Source: Myxococcales bacterium
Lineage (GTDB): Bacteria; Myxococcota_A; Polyangia; Polyangiales; Polyangiaceae
DNA length: 32,520 nucleotides
Assembly (NCBI GenBank): GCA_021847645.1
Contig: JAJZQG010000086.1
Coordinates: 1 to 32,520 of the forward strand
Reading direction: 5' to 3'
The notes under the pieces are model-generated. The model was given only the letters and a program-made list of their open reading frames with translations, did not search any database and was not told the DNA's origin. Made by a program: the position numbers and the translations under genes. Positions 7,133 through 15,005 of this stretch are shown piece by piece. Numbering within the stretch: position 1 is the first letter of the stretch; each line of letters begins with the position of its first letter.

Positions 7133-8077
7133 ATGATGGAGAAACACGCGAAGATCTTCGTGGCGGGGCATACGGGGCTGGTGGGGTCGGCGACGGCTCG
7201 CGCGCTCAAGGCGGGCGGCTACGACAACATCATCGGGCGCGACGCTTCGAGCCTCGACCTGACCAATCCCTCGGCCACCGACGCGTTCTTCGAGCAGGAG
7301 CGTCCGGAGTACGTGGTGCTGGCCGCGGCCAAGGTGGGGGGCATCCACGCCAACAACACCGAGCCGGCAGACTTCATCCGCAACAACCTGCAGATCCAGA
7401 CCAACGTCATTGACGCTTGCTACCGGAACGGCGTGCGCAAGCTGCTCTTCCTGGGCAGCTCGTGCATCTACCCGAAGCACGCGCCGCAGCCGATGAAGGA
7501 GGAGCACCTGCTCTCCGGGCCGCTGGAGCCCACCAACGACGCGTACGCGATCGCCAAGATCGCGGGCATCCTGATGTGCCAGGCGTACAACCGCCAGCAC
7601 AAGACCAACTTCATCGCGGCGATGCCTACGAACCTCTACGGTCCCGGCGACAACTTCGACCTGACGAGCTCGCACGTGCTCCCGGCCATGATGCGCAAGA
7701 TGCACGACGCCAAGGTCGCCGGAGCTCCGTTCGTGGAGCTGTGGGGCACCGGCTCGCCGCGACGGGAGCTGATGTACGTGGAGGATCTGGCCCGCGCGCT
7801 CGTGTTCTTGCTGGAGAAGTTCGACGCGACCGACCCGCGCGACAACTTCGTGAACGTGGGCACAGGGGAAGACTGCACCATCCGGGAGCTGGCCGAGAAG
7901 GTGGCCGCCGGGGTGGGCTACAAGGGCGAATTGAAGTGGAACTCGTCGATGCCGGACGGCACGCCGCGCAAACTGCTGGACGTGTCGCGGATCAAGAGGC
8001 TGGGATGGAAGCCGGCGTGGACGCTGGAGGCGGGGATTGAGGCGGCGTATCGGTGGTTCTTGGAGAATCGCGCGTAA
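7133..8077 (+). CDS. fcl: GDP-L-fucose synthase
   Basis: This bifunctional 3,5-epimerase/4-reductase turns GDP-4-keto-6-deoxy-mannose into GDP-L-fucose using NADPH. The 314-residue protein has the nucleotide motif VAGHTGLVGSA (10-20) and AAAKVGGIHANN (64-75), the family hallmark. SSCIYP (109-114) holds the catalytic Ser and Cys, and Y138-x3-K142 lies in DAYAIAK. NLYGPGDNFD follows at about 168-177. The start is one of two adjacent ATGs (7133 or 7136). The upstream frame to 7076 has no family similarity. It is divergent from gmd, whose product is its substrate, with 232 bases between the start codons. No transposase or operon partner follows directly except an IS66 relic. Confidence 0.95.
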   Translation: MMEKHAKIFVAGHTGLVGSATARALKAGGYDNIIGRDASSLDLTNPSATDAFFEQERPEYVVLAAAKVGGIHANNTEPADFIRNNLQIQTNVIDACYRNGVRKLLFLGSSCIYPKHAPQPMKEEHLLSGPLEPTNDAYAIAKIAGILMCQAYNRQHKTNFIAAMPTNLYGPGDNFDLTSSHVLPAMMRKMHDAKVAGAPFVELWGTGSPRRELMYVEDLARALVFLLEKFDATDPRDNFVNVGTGEDCTIRELAEKVAAGVGYKGELKWNSSMPDGTPRKLLDVSRIKRLGWKPAWTLEAGIEAAYRWFLENRA

Positions 8078-8291
8078 TCGGTCGGGTATCCACTCGCTGG
8101 ATCGTGGCCTGACAGGTGCCTTGCATTCCGCTCCGATCCGATCCCGGGCGCCAACGACGGCGCCGGATCGGAGAGATCGAAATGCAGGATCGAGCGACGC
8201 AGAAGTGGGGAAGTGGGCCGAGCAGCTGCGTAGTTGCAGGACCTGGACGCGGGAGCAAGCGCTGGACGTGCTGCAGCTGATCAGCGACAAT

Positions 8292-8311
8292 TATTCTTGC
8301 CGGCAAGAATA
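8292..8311. other. Perfect 20-bp palindrome
   Basis: TATTCTTGCC is followed at once by its exact reverse complement, with no loop. The site is AT-richer than its surroundings. It sits between fcl and the IS66 relic. It could be a dimeric regulator's operator or a recombination or insertion scar. Confidence 0.7.
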
Positions 8312-8325
8312 GTTGACGCCGATCA

Positions 8326-8490
8326 ATGGGGCGACGGTCATTCTTGTTCGCGGGGTTGCACGCGGGCCGGCCAGCGATCGCCAATCGCGTACTTGGTGCT
8401 CGCCACCTGCGCGCTGCTCGAGATCAACCCCATCGAGTACCTGGCGAACGTGCTGCCCACGCTCGCCGGAGGCGTCGCGGTCCGGCGAGC
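8326..8490 (+). pseudogene. IS66-family transposase C-terminal relic
   Basis: Two pieces in different frames match the C-terminal domain of IS66 transposases. GRRSFLFAGLHAGRPAIA (from about 8329) resembles the family's RNWLFAGSxAG segment. YLVLATCALLEINPIEYL (about 8391-8444), followed by ANVLPTLAG, resembles its ATCxLxxxxPxxYLxDVL segment. A frameshift lies between them near 8385, and the catalytic core is absent. A further frame just upstream (about 8222-8290, TWTREQALDVLQLI) may be a trace of the IS66 accessory ORF, but that is weaker. The remainder of 8078-8577 holds no gene I can support. Confidence 0.65.
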
Positions 8491-8577
8491 GGATACGAAG
8501 CATATGCCCAACGACCGCCACGGTTCCTCCAAAGACACGTCTCGTATTTGCGGAAACCACGGCCGGTTGCCGAGTCC

Positions 8578-10521
8578 TCATTGAACATGAAAGAGGCCTC
8601 GTCTCGGCCGTTCGGACCCATGGCGAACAGGACCCACCACCCGACACGGGTTGGATCCGCGCGGCTGGAAGCCGGTCGATGGCTTCACTTCCGCAGCCGC
8701 TTCCGGTCGAGAGCGTCGCAAGCCGTACAGGACAAGCAGGAGCGATCCAGCGAAGAGACCGTGCGCATCGTCACCCGTAGAGCGCCGGGCACGGAAAGAG
8801 CAAGCGCAACCATGTGCGCCTGGGAGCCGCTTGCCCAGGATTGCTGCAGTGGTTCGGAAGCCGCCCGCGTCGGCGGTTCGTTCTCCGGTTGTTCGTGCGC
8901 CACTAGCCTTCGGTTGTCGCGTGGACACCGGGGTGACCGCCATGGTCTTCTCGTCCACCCGGTAGAAGGAGCCTTCGACACTTACATCTACCGTCACCGC
9001 GCCGTAGTCCGGGATCGTGAGCTGCACGGCCTTCCGGTCACCCAGCGGTGCGTGCGCGTAGATCAGCCATTGCCTGTCCCCCACTTGCCCTTGCACAAGC
9101 GCCAATGAAAACACGGGCAAAACCGTTGCGAGCGTCCACGGGCGCGGCGGGTCAAGGTTCGTGTCCAGGAGGAACCAGCGCGGAATGTTCTTGTACTCGT
9201 CGGGAATCGCCGCCTGGTAGGGGTGGGTGTGGGCAACGTTCGCCACCAGCGTTCCATGCCGCCAAAAAGCCGCGAGCGTCGGAACAGCGTAGATGCGGTC
9301 TACCGCGGCCATGACCGGCTCGAAGTACGGCCCAGCGTCGGCCACCGTGTCGGTCCAGCCGCGAAACTCCCGCACGGCTCGCGGACGCATCAACCACAGG
9401 CCAAACTGCACGAAGCCGCCGTAGCGTTCTGGAGTGGCGGTCTGCCCGAGCTTGGCGTAGGTCTTGCGCTTGTCGTTGTCCAGGTTCGGCGCGTGACCGT
9501 CCCAGGTGGAGATCTCAAACCAGTAGTTCGGGTTCATGCGGCGCGCTTGCTCGTTCATGAACACGAGGTTCATGCCCTCCACCTGGGGGCCCCAAAGCGT
9601 GAAGTCTGTGCTCGGGTCCGAATTGAGTGTGTAATAGCAAGCCGAGCCACCATCCCAGGCTAGGGGCCAGGCACTGATTCGCTCGGGGCTGTAGTCGGAG
9701 TAGTTGAGCCACCCGGCCCAGCGCCCAAAGGCCGAAATGCCGGTGGCCTCGTACCCCACGAACCTGACGTTCTTCTGCCAGGTGGGGTTGACCAATCCCG
9801 AGCGCATTCCGTCCTGCAGCGCTCTATAGCGGGCAATGAAGCCGTCGCCGATAACTTTGCGCTTGAAGTTGCCGTCGTGCCCCGCGCCATAGAGCTGCGA
9901 GTATCGCTGGGAAGATCCGGTTTCGGACCAGCTCAGCTTCGGGAATTCGTTGTTGGAGACGATCATGACCAGCGGTGGGTCGGGGTACAGCTCTTGGATC
10001 CTCTTGAGAACTGGATTGTCGGTCCACTGCTTGCCAATGGTCTTCCAGGTGTCGACGGGGCCGAAGGGGTCAGCCACCTTCGCGAAAGTTCCGTCGGTCT
10101 TGAGCAGGTTGGGGTTCTGGTCCGGCGGAAGGGAGAAGTACGGCTCATCGGCCATGATGGACTCGTATTGCGTGCCGACGAAGGAGATGGGCAGGTGCAG
10201 CTCCGCGGCGCGCTTGATGGCGAGGTCATAGTATGCGAGGGAGGCAGGCGTGATCTGGCCGATAGGAAACTGGAACCAGGGCAGAAGGTGGTGGTCCTGC
10301 TTGATCATCTGCATCTGCCAGTCAGGATCAAAGCCGCCGGCGAGCACGCCGGTGTTCCAGTGCGCGGCGAGAGGAAACGGCCAACCGAGGGGGTCATCGT
10401 TTCCGCGCGCGGCCTCTGCGCGTATCTGGGCAGCGGTAGCGTTCACCTCGGGAGCGTCCGCTACAGCAACATCGGCGCCAAGCGCAAAGAGGGTCATCGT
10501 GACCAGGAGGGCCTTGTGCAT
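8578..10521 (-). CDS. Secreted glycosidase-like protein with MYXO-CTERM-like tail
   Basis: The frame encodes 647 residues from MHKALLVTMTLFALGADVAVA, a clear signal peptide (1-22). The body looks like a TIM-barrel carbohydrate-active enzyme. It is rich in Trp/Tyr/Asp, with HWNTGVLAGGFDPDWQMQ, NNEFPKLSW (a candidate acidic residue) and WFEISTWDGH. I cannot assign a glycoside hydrolase family. Near 571-604 the chain reads GCACS, a hydrophobic stretch GLFAGSLLLVLYGL and then RRSR, the order (Cys motif, helix, Arg cluster) of MYXO-CTERM anchors. Unusually, 43 further residues follow. An out-of-frame TGA lies shortly after the Arg cluster, so a small indel may have removed the original stop. The frame upstream of 10521 lacks similarity to a signal. 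It could process the surface polymer. Confidence 0.7.
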   Translation of the reverse strand: MHKALLVTMTLFALGADVAVADAPEVNATAAQIRAEAARGNDDPLGWPFPLAAHWNTGVLAGGFDPDWQMQMIKQDHHLLPWFQFPIGQITPASLAYYDLAIKRAAELHLPISFVGTQYESIMADEPYFSLPPDQNPNLLKTDGTFAKVADPFGPVDTWKTIGKQWTDNPVLKRIQELYPDPPLVMIVSNNEFPKLSWSETGSSQRYSQLYGAGHDGNFKRKVIGDGFIARYRALQDGMRSGLVNPTWQKNVRFVGYEATGISAFGRWAGWLNYSDYSPERISAWPLAWDGGSACYYTLNSDPSTDFTLWGPQVEGMNLVFMNEQARRMNPNYWFEISTWDGHAPNLDNDKRKTYAKLGQTATPERYGGFVQFGLWLMRPRAVREFRGWTDTVADAGPYFEPVMAAVDRIYAVPTLAAFWRHGTLVANVAHTHPYQAAIPDEYKNIPRWFLLDTNLDPPRPWTLATVLPVFSLALVQGQVGDRQWLIYAHAPLGDRKAVQLTIPDYGAVTVDVSVEGSFYRVDEKTMAVTPVSTRQPKASGARTTGERTADAGGFRTTAAILGKRLPGAHGCACSFRARRSTGDDAHGLFAGSLLLVLYGLRRSRPEAAAEVKPSTGFQPRGSNPCRVVGPVRHGSERPRRGLFHVQ

Positions 10522-10786
10522 GAAGATGGAGCCGCCGGACCCAGATTGGCCGTTCGGCCTCCGAGCTTCCTTGTGCACGGACTCAGTCACGCAAAGCGGC
10601 CTTGTCCGACTGACGCGAGTGTAGATCGCGGGCCGGGACAGCAACGGGCCTTAGCCTTGCCGGTCACCGGAATAGAAAGTCCCAGCTACTGCAAGGCAAA
10701 TCGAGCCAGAATAGGTCGGTGAACGCGCACACTCGAATGCAGGCGTTCCGGCAAGACTGGCCTGGGCGATTGGTGTGATGTCACCG

Positions 10787-11558
10787 TCACTTCGTTCCAC
10801 GCACGACGTGAAACCACCCCAGGCGCTGCGGTACGAGGCGCCAAGTCCACTTTGGCAAGAAGCGGCGATGGCCGAACCGTAGGTCGTATGCCGTCACCAC
10901 CGTGTTGACACGCACTTCGCGCGCGCCGACGAACAGGTCTCGTGCCTCACGACTGGTGAATGCCTTCGTCCCGGGGCTCTCGATGTGACTGGCGATTGAC
11001 GTCTGACACGCGGCGCATCGGGTTGCCCTTCACCGCCGCAAACATGAACCATGCCTGGGCCGCTACCAGCGACCGCCGGTTGTACACCATCACGCAGAAT
11101 CGTCCACCGTCCGGCCGCAGCACGCGCAGGATCTCGCGGGCAGCCGCGGCCGTGTCGGGCGTGTGGTGGATTACTCCCCACGAGTACACGAGATCGAATT
11201 GGCCGTCGTGGAAAGGGAGATGCTCTGCATCGGCGACGCGCAGATCGGATGCGAGTCCCTCGATTGCGAAACGGCGGCGCGTCGTCTCGAGGCTGACCTC
11301 GCTCAGATCGACGCCCGCGCACTTTGCGCCCGCGCGCGCGAAACGGATGTGGTCTGTTCCGGCGCCTACGCCCACTTCGAGCAGGGCCTTGCCGCGCGCT
11401 TCGTCAAAACGCGCGTACCGTGAGATGAAGGGCTCGCGGTCATCGCGCTGCCGCTCAAGCTCACGAAATGCTTGAATCTCGTCGGGATCGGCAGCATCGC
11501 GGGTTCCGCAGGGAGCTTGATTCCAGAAGCGTCGGACTGCATCCTTTGGGTTATCCAT
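10787..11558 (-). pseudogene. Class I SAM methyltransferase with one-base frameshift
   Basis: From ATG 11558 the frame gives 203 residues and stops at 10947. It has motif I LLEVGVGAGTDHIRFA (59-74), AGVDLSE (about 82-88), and FDLVYSWGVIHHTPD (about 121-135). Its last 20 residues are out of character. Skipping one base near 10996 (an AA on the minus strand) continues as IASHIESPGTKAFTSREARD and runs to a TGA at 10787-10789, ending in LPKWTWRLVPQRLGWFHVV. That is the usual C-terminus of this methyltransferase family, and brings the product to about 256 residues. Either the gene is broken or the base is a sequencing error. It lies downstream of the WbpL-like gene on the same strand. Confidence 0.8.
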
Positions 11559-11678
11559 GTGACCTCGGCCTTCAGTGCGATTCAGCCTATTGCGATCGGA
11601 TGCGGCACTGGGCGGCGTCAGCCAGCCAAACCCCGAGTACGCTTACCCGTCGTGCCAAGCTGCGGGCACAGCGCGTGT

Positions 11679-12704
11679 TCATGCTGATTCTTGCTGCTCG
11701 CACGCCCCCGCCTTGTATCTCACTGCCAGCAACACAAGGGGAAAGTACGCAAGCGCAACGGCCAGTGGGCCAGGCAGCCAACCCAGTACCACGGTGGCTG
11801 CCATGGGGAACAACCACAGCGAGTTGATGCCAGCTACGACGAGGGTCACGGGTCGGTGTCCCCCATGCTTGCGCGATGCGTATTGGTAAGCGTGGCTCCG
11901 ATGAGCCTGGTGCACTCGCTCGCGACGCATCAACCGTCGGACGAGAGTGACGGTCGCGTCAACGATGAAGGCGCCGAGCAAAATTCCCCAAGCCCACAAC
12001 ATCCTGGAATCGTCCACTGCGGCCACCAGCGCGAGTACTCCAAAGGCCATACCCAGAAAGCTGCTTCCGGCGTCCCCCATGAAGATGCGCGCGGGTGGGA
12101 AGTTCCAGACGAGGAATCCAGCCGTGCAGGCTGCCAGGAGCAAGGGAACCGGCCACGCGCCCGAGGGGTGCGCCACGAACCAGAGAATCGCCGCTGCCAT
12201 GCTGACGGTAATCGCTTCCAGACTCGCAATGCCGTCAATCCCATCCATGAAGTTGTAGAGGTTGAGGAGCCACACGAGACCAAATGCGGACAGCACTCGG
12301 ACAGGCCACTCTAGCCACGACGCAGGACCGAAGACGTGTGCAATCCAGGGGTTGCCTAGCCAGACCAGGGCCCAAGCGGCGCCGGCGAAATGGCACAGCA
12401 GCCTCCAGCCAGCGGGAATAGGGCGGTGATCGTCTAGGAATCCGAGCACCGCCATCGCGATACCGCTGCCGACGACCGCGACGAGAGCGTGGGCCGGCAC
12501 CGCAAGCGTGGCGCGTGCGAGGGTCAGGGACGCGAGAAAGACGACGACAATCGCGACTCCGCCGCCCCGCGGCGTTGGAATGGTGTGCGAACTGCGAGGG
12601 TTGGGAACGTCGAGAACCTGCCGCGTAATCGCGTAGCGTCGGACGGCGCCGGTAAGCACTGCCGAGAGTGCGAACCCGGTGGCGCAGAGCAGCACGAGCG
12701 TCAT
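11679..12704 (-). CDS. WbpL/WecA-like undecaprenyl-phosphate sugar-1-phosphate transferase
   Basis: This membrane enzyme (341 residues, about 10-11 helices) of the MraY/WecA superfamily starts glycan assembly by moving a HexNAc-1-phosphate to undecaprenyl phosphate. Family motifs are present: SSHTIPTPRGGGVAI (38-52), the Asp-Asp pair in GFLDDHRPIP (88-97), NLYNFMDGIDGIAS (148-161), FMGDAGSSFLG (208-218) and the basic loop HQAHRSHAYQ (about 270-279). This set fits WbpL-type proteins, which use FucNAc or QuiNAc. The start ATG (12702-12704) overlaps the TGA of the upstream reductase gene (12701-12703) in an ATGA, so translation is probably coupled. The upstream part of the longer frame is antisense-like and was discarded. 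Confidence 0.92.
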   Translation of the reverse strand: MTLVLLCATGFALSAVLTGAVRRYAITRQVLDVPNPRSSHTIPTPRGGGVAIVVVFLASLTLARATLAVPAHALVAVVGSGIAMAVLGFLDDHRPIPAGWRLLCHFAGAAWALVWLGNPWIAHVFGPASWLEWPVRVLSAFGLVWLLNLYNFMDGIDGIASLEAITVSMAAAILWFVAHPSGAWPVPLLLAACTAGFLVWNFPPARIFMGDAGSSFLGMAFGVLALVAAVDDSRMLWAWGILLGAFIVDATVTLVRRLMRRERVHQAHRSHAYQYASRKHGGHRPVTLVVAGINSLWLFPMAATVVLGWLPGPLAVALAYFPLVLLAVRYKAGACEQQESA

Positions 12705-13669
12705 CGCGTGTTCGCTTCCAAGTAGTGCTTCGCGGTCCGCGACAAGCCCTCGTCCACCGACCGAGGCGGCCGCCAGCTGAGCAGGGCCTGCGTCTCGGCA
12801 AGGTCGACCTCCGACGAGCGACAAAGCCGGTCGAACACGTGCGTCTGGCGCAACGCGCGCGCCCCGAAGCGCAGCCAGGCCACCGGTATGGGGATCAGCC
12901 TCGCGCGAACGCGAAGTGCCGCGGCGAGTCGTCGGAGGAGATCGGGGACCGACAGGTCTTCGCCGTCGGAAGCCAGGAAGACTTGGTTGGCCGCGCGAGA
13001 GTGGTCAACGCAAACGCAGATCAGATCGGCCAGATTCTCGATGAACACCATGCTGCGGCGGTTGTCCACCCCGCCCAGCGGCAGGGGCACTCCGCGGTGC
13101 AACCACTTCATCATGGCGAGGAAGTTGGCGCCGACCCCCGGCCCGTAGACCAATGGTGGTCTTACTACGACCGTCTGCATGCCAGTCGCCGCCGAGATCT
13201 CTCGCAGGGCGAGCTCGGCCTCGAGTTTGGACTCGGCGTAGGGTCCTTCCGGTGCCGGCGGATCCGAGGCCCGAAATGGCTTGCCGGGCAAGGTGTGCTC
13301 CCCATTGACTTTGATCGAGCTGACGAACACAAAGCGCCGAACTCCCGCTTCGGCGGCCTGCTGCGCGAGGCGGCGTGTCCCTTCCACATTGACCAGCCGG
13401 AATGCCGTCGGCGGATCTGGCGCGGTGTCGCGCATCACATGGACTCGCGCGGCCAGATGGACCACAGCGTCGACACCGGCGACGGCCGCACGCCAGTCTG
13501 TCCGCCCGTCGATGGCCCCAACGACGAAGCTCCGGTCCAACCGAGCCGGACCTTGTCGCACTGCACATCGCACTTCGTGGCCGTTCTCGCGGAGCTGCCT
13601 AGAAACCGCGCCGCCTACGAATCCTGTGGCCCCGGTGAGAAGCACCGACAAGCCTCGGTCAGCGCCCAT
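12701..13669 (-). CDS. WbpV/WbpK-like NAD-dependent epimerase/reductase
   Basis: The 322-residue SDR protein has LLTGATGFVGGAV (10-22) for cofactor binding, FVSSIKVNGE (115-124) and the catalytic Y144-x3-K148 in GPYAESK. RPPLVYGPG (near 169-177) is typical of the WbpV/WbpK/WbpP-like subgroup that is repeatedly found next to WbpL-type transferases. Such enzymes reduce the 4-keto product of WbpM to UDP-D-QuiNAc or UDP-D-FucNAc. Which C4 epimer is made cannot be told. Its ATG (13667-13669) lies inside the end of the WbuB-like gene (11-base overlap), and its stop overlaps the WbpL-like start, making a three-gene translationally coupled unit. Confidence 0.87.
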   Translation of the reverse strand: MGADRGLSVLLTGATGFVGGAVSRQLRENGHEVRCAVRQGPARLDRSFVVGAIDGRTDWRAAVAGVDAVVHLAARVHVMRDTAPDPPTAFRLVNVEGTRRLAQQAAEAGVRRFVFVSSIKVNGEHTLPGKPFRASDPPAPEGPYAESKLEAELALREISAATGMQTVVVRPPLVYGPGVGANFLAMMKWLHRGVPLPLGGVDNRRSMVFIENLADLICVCVDHSRAANQVFLASDGEDLSVPDLLRRLAAALRVRARLIPIPVAWLRFGARALRQTHVFDRLCRSSEVDLAETQALLSWRPPRSVDEGLSRTAKHYLEANTR

Positions 13670-14873
13670 TCGCCACCCTTGCGGTAGTTGTCCCGGATGC
13701 GTCTATTCCCGCAGTCTGCAGGACGGAGGAAGCAAGTGAGCGCATGATCTTCGTGCGGCGGTACTTCTCGACAAACTTGGATCGGTCCGTGAGCCCGAGC
13801 GAGAGACTTCGCAGCGCGTGGATGCCGGCCGTCGCGTCACAAGGCGCAAATACGCAAGCGTTCGGCACTTCCCGCTCGATGAATGACTTCGCATAGCCGG
13901 CGACTCCGGCGAGTACCGGCTTCCCGGTGGCCGCGTACTCGAATGCTTTGGACGGCAGGACCTTCTCGAACGCGGCAAGATCGTTCAAGTGGAGAAAGAG
14001 AACGTCCGCGTTGCGATAGAGCTCGATGAGCGGCTCGCGCCCCACCGGCGGCTCAATCCTGACGTTCGCAGACCCGCTCTGTAGGAGAGCATCCTCCAAC
14101 AAGTGTCGCGCTCCGCCATCTCCCACGACGATGTACTCGTGAGTATCGGCCGTCGCTGCTGCGAGCCCTGGGACAATTGCGTGAAGCCCTTGTCCCTGCC
14201 CGATGTTCCCCGCATACAGCACCCTAATGCGCCCAGCGGACGCGCGGGTGTTTCCCCAATCAACATCCACGAATTCGTCGTCGACGCCGTTGGTGAAGAA
14301 GTCGAGCTGCGCTTCTGGATATCGAGACCGAAAGTAGGCTTCGAATCCCGGAGACACGATGTTCATGCGTTTGGCTGATCGAATCGTGTACCTCTCGATC
14401 AGGGACAGTGCCGGCAGGAGAGCCGCGGCGTGACGCCCGCGAAAGACGTCCTTGACCGTGTCCACGAAGATGTCGCGAATATCCAAGTAGAGTGGCACGG
14501 CTCCCCGCCGTGACAGGTTGGCGCCAAGAAAGGCGGTCATTAGTCGGGAGGAAGTTGCGTAGATTAAGTCGTAGTGCACGCCTCGTACATGATCGCGAAC
14601 GCCACGCGCATAGGCGAGAAACGTCCTGGATTGGTCGATTAGGCCGCTCTGGTGTACGGGCACAGGAATGCGCTTGACGGACACGTTGCCCAGTTGCTCG
14701 GTCAGGCGAACCTCCCGACGGAACGACTTGTACCGGTTGGGGCAGGCCGCAATCACGTCAACGGTCGCGCCCTTCGGCAACATGCTCTGCAGCTGGTCGA
14801 CCAGCGCGGAGGTCCTGAACGAGCCAGCCGCCAGATCGGGGGGAAAATAGAAGCTCAAGACCAGGATGCGCAA
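13659..14873 (-). CDS. WbuB-like GT4 glycosyltransferase
   Basis: The 404-residue GT-B transferase starts MRILVLSFYFPPDLAAGSFR, typical of WbuB-type enzymes that add the second sugar (for example FucNAc in enteric O-antigens) to lipid-linked HexNAc. The donor-binding half has RVLYAGNIGQGQG (about 215-227) and the GT4 E-x7-E equivalent around FEKVLPSKAFEYAATGKPVL. YLDIRDIFVDT (about 128-138) is another family mark. The start is TTG at 14871-14873, supported by AAGGAG nine bases upstream; no ATG fits as well. It is the first gene of the wbuB-reductase-wbpL unit and is divergent from the heparinase-like gene at 15006. Confidence 0.88.
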   Translation of the reverse strand: MRILVLSFYFPPDLAAGSFRTSALVDQLQSMLPKGATVDVIAACPNRYKSFRREVRLTEQLGNVSVKRIPVPVHQSGLIDQSRTFLAYARGVRDHVRGVHYDLIYATSSRLMTAFLGANLSRRGAVPLYLDIRDIFVDTVKDVFRGRHAAALLPALSLIERYTIRSAKRMNIVSPGFEAYFRSRYPEAQLDFFTNGVDDEFVDVDWGNTRASAGRIRVLYAGNIGQGQGLHAIVPGLAAATADTHEYIVVGDGGARHLLEDALLQSGSANVRIEPPVGREPLIELYRNADVLFLHLNDLAAFEKVLPSKAFEYAATGKPVLAGVAGYAKSFIEREVPNACVFAPCDATAGIHALRSLSLGLTDRSKFVEKYRRTKIMRSLASSVLQTAGIDASGTTTARVANGR

Positions 14874-14968
14874 CGCAGATCTCTCCTTAGCTTCGCCGAG
14901 TCAAACCGTCCATGGCGACGTGCCTGGCCGAACCCCGCCCAGAACGCCGGCTTGTCTGAATCTGGCGC

Positions 14969-14998
14969 TTGACTACCCGCAGGCATTGTCGGCACTAT
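14969..14998 (+). promoter_or_regulatory. Possible promoter of the heparinase-like gene
   Basis: TTGACT (14969-14974) and CACTAT (14993-14998), with 18 bases between, look like -35 and -10 boxes. A start point about seven bases on would fall at or next to the GTG at 15006. No Shine-Dalgarno precedes that GTG, so a leaderless mRNA is possible. Confidence 0.35.
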
Positions 14999-15005
14999 TC
15001 CGCGG

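Noticed and set aside
7052..8290. Minus-strand frame of 412 codons opposite fcl
   Set aside because: It is antisense to GDP-L-fucose synthase, which has all family motifs.
10434..10443. CGGTAGCGTT, similar to the ops/JUMPstart core of polysaccharide operons
   Set aside because: It is partial and lies within the coding region of a minus-strand gene in the opposite orientation, so it cannot act as the leader of any operon here.
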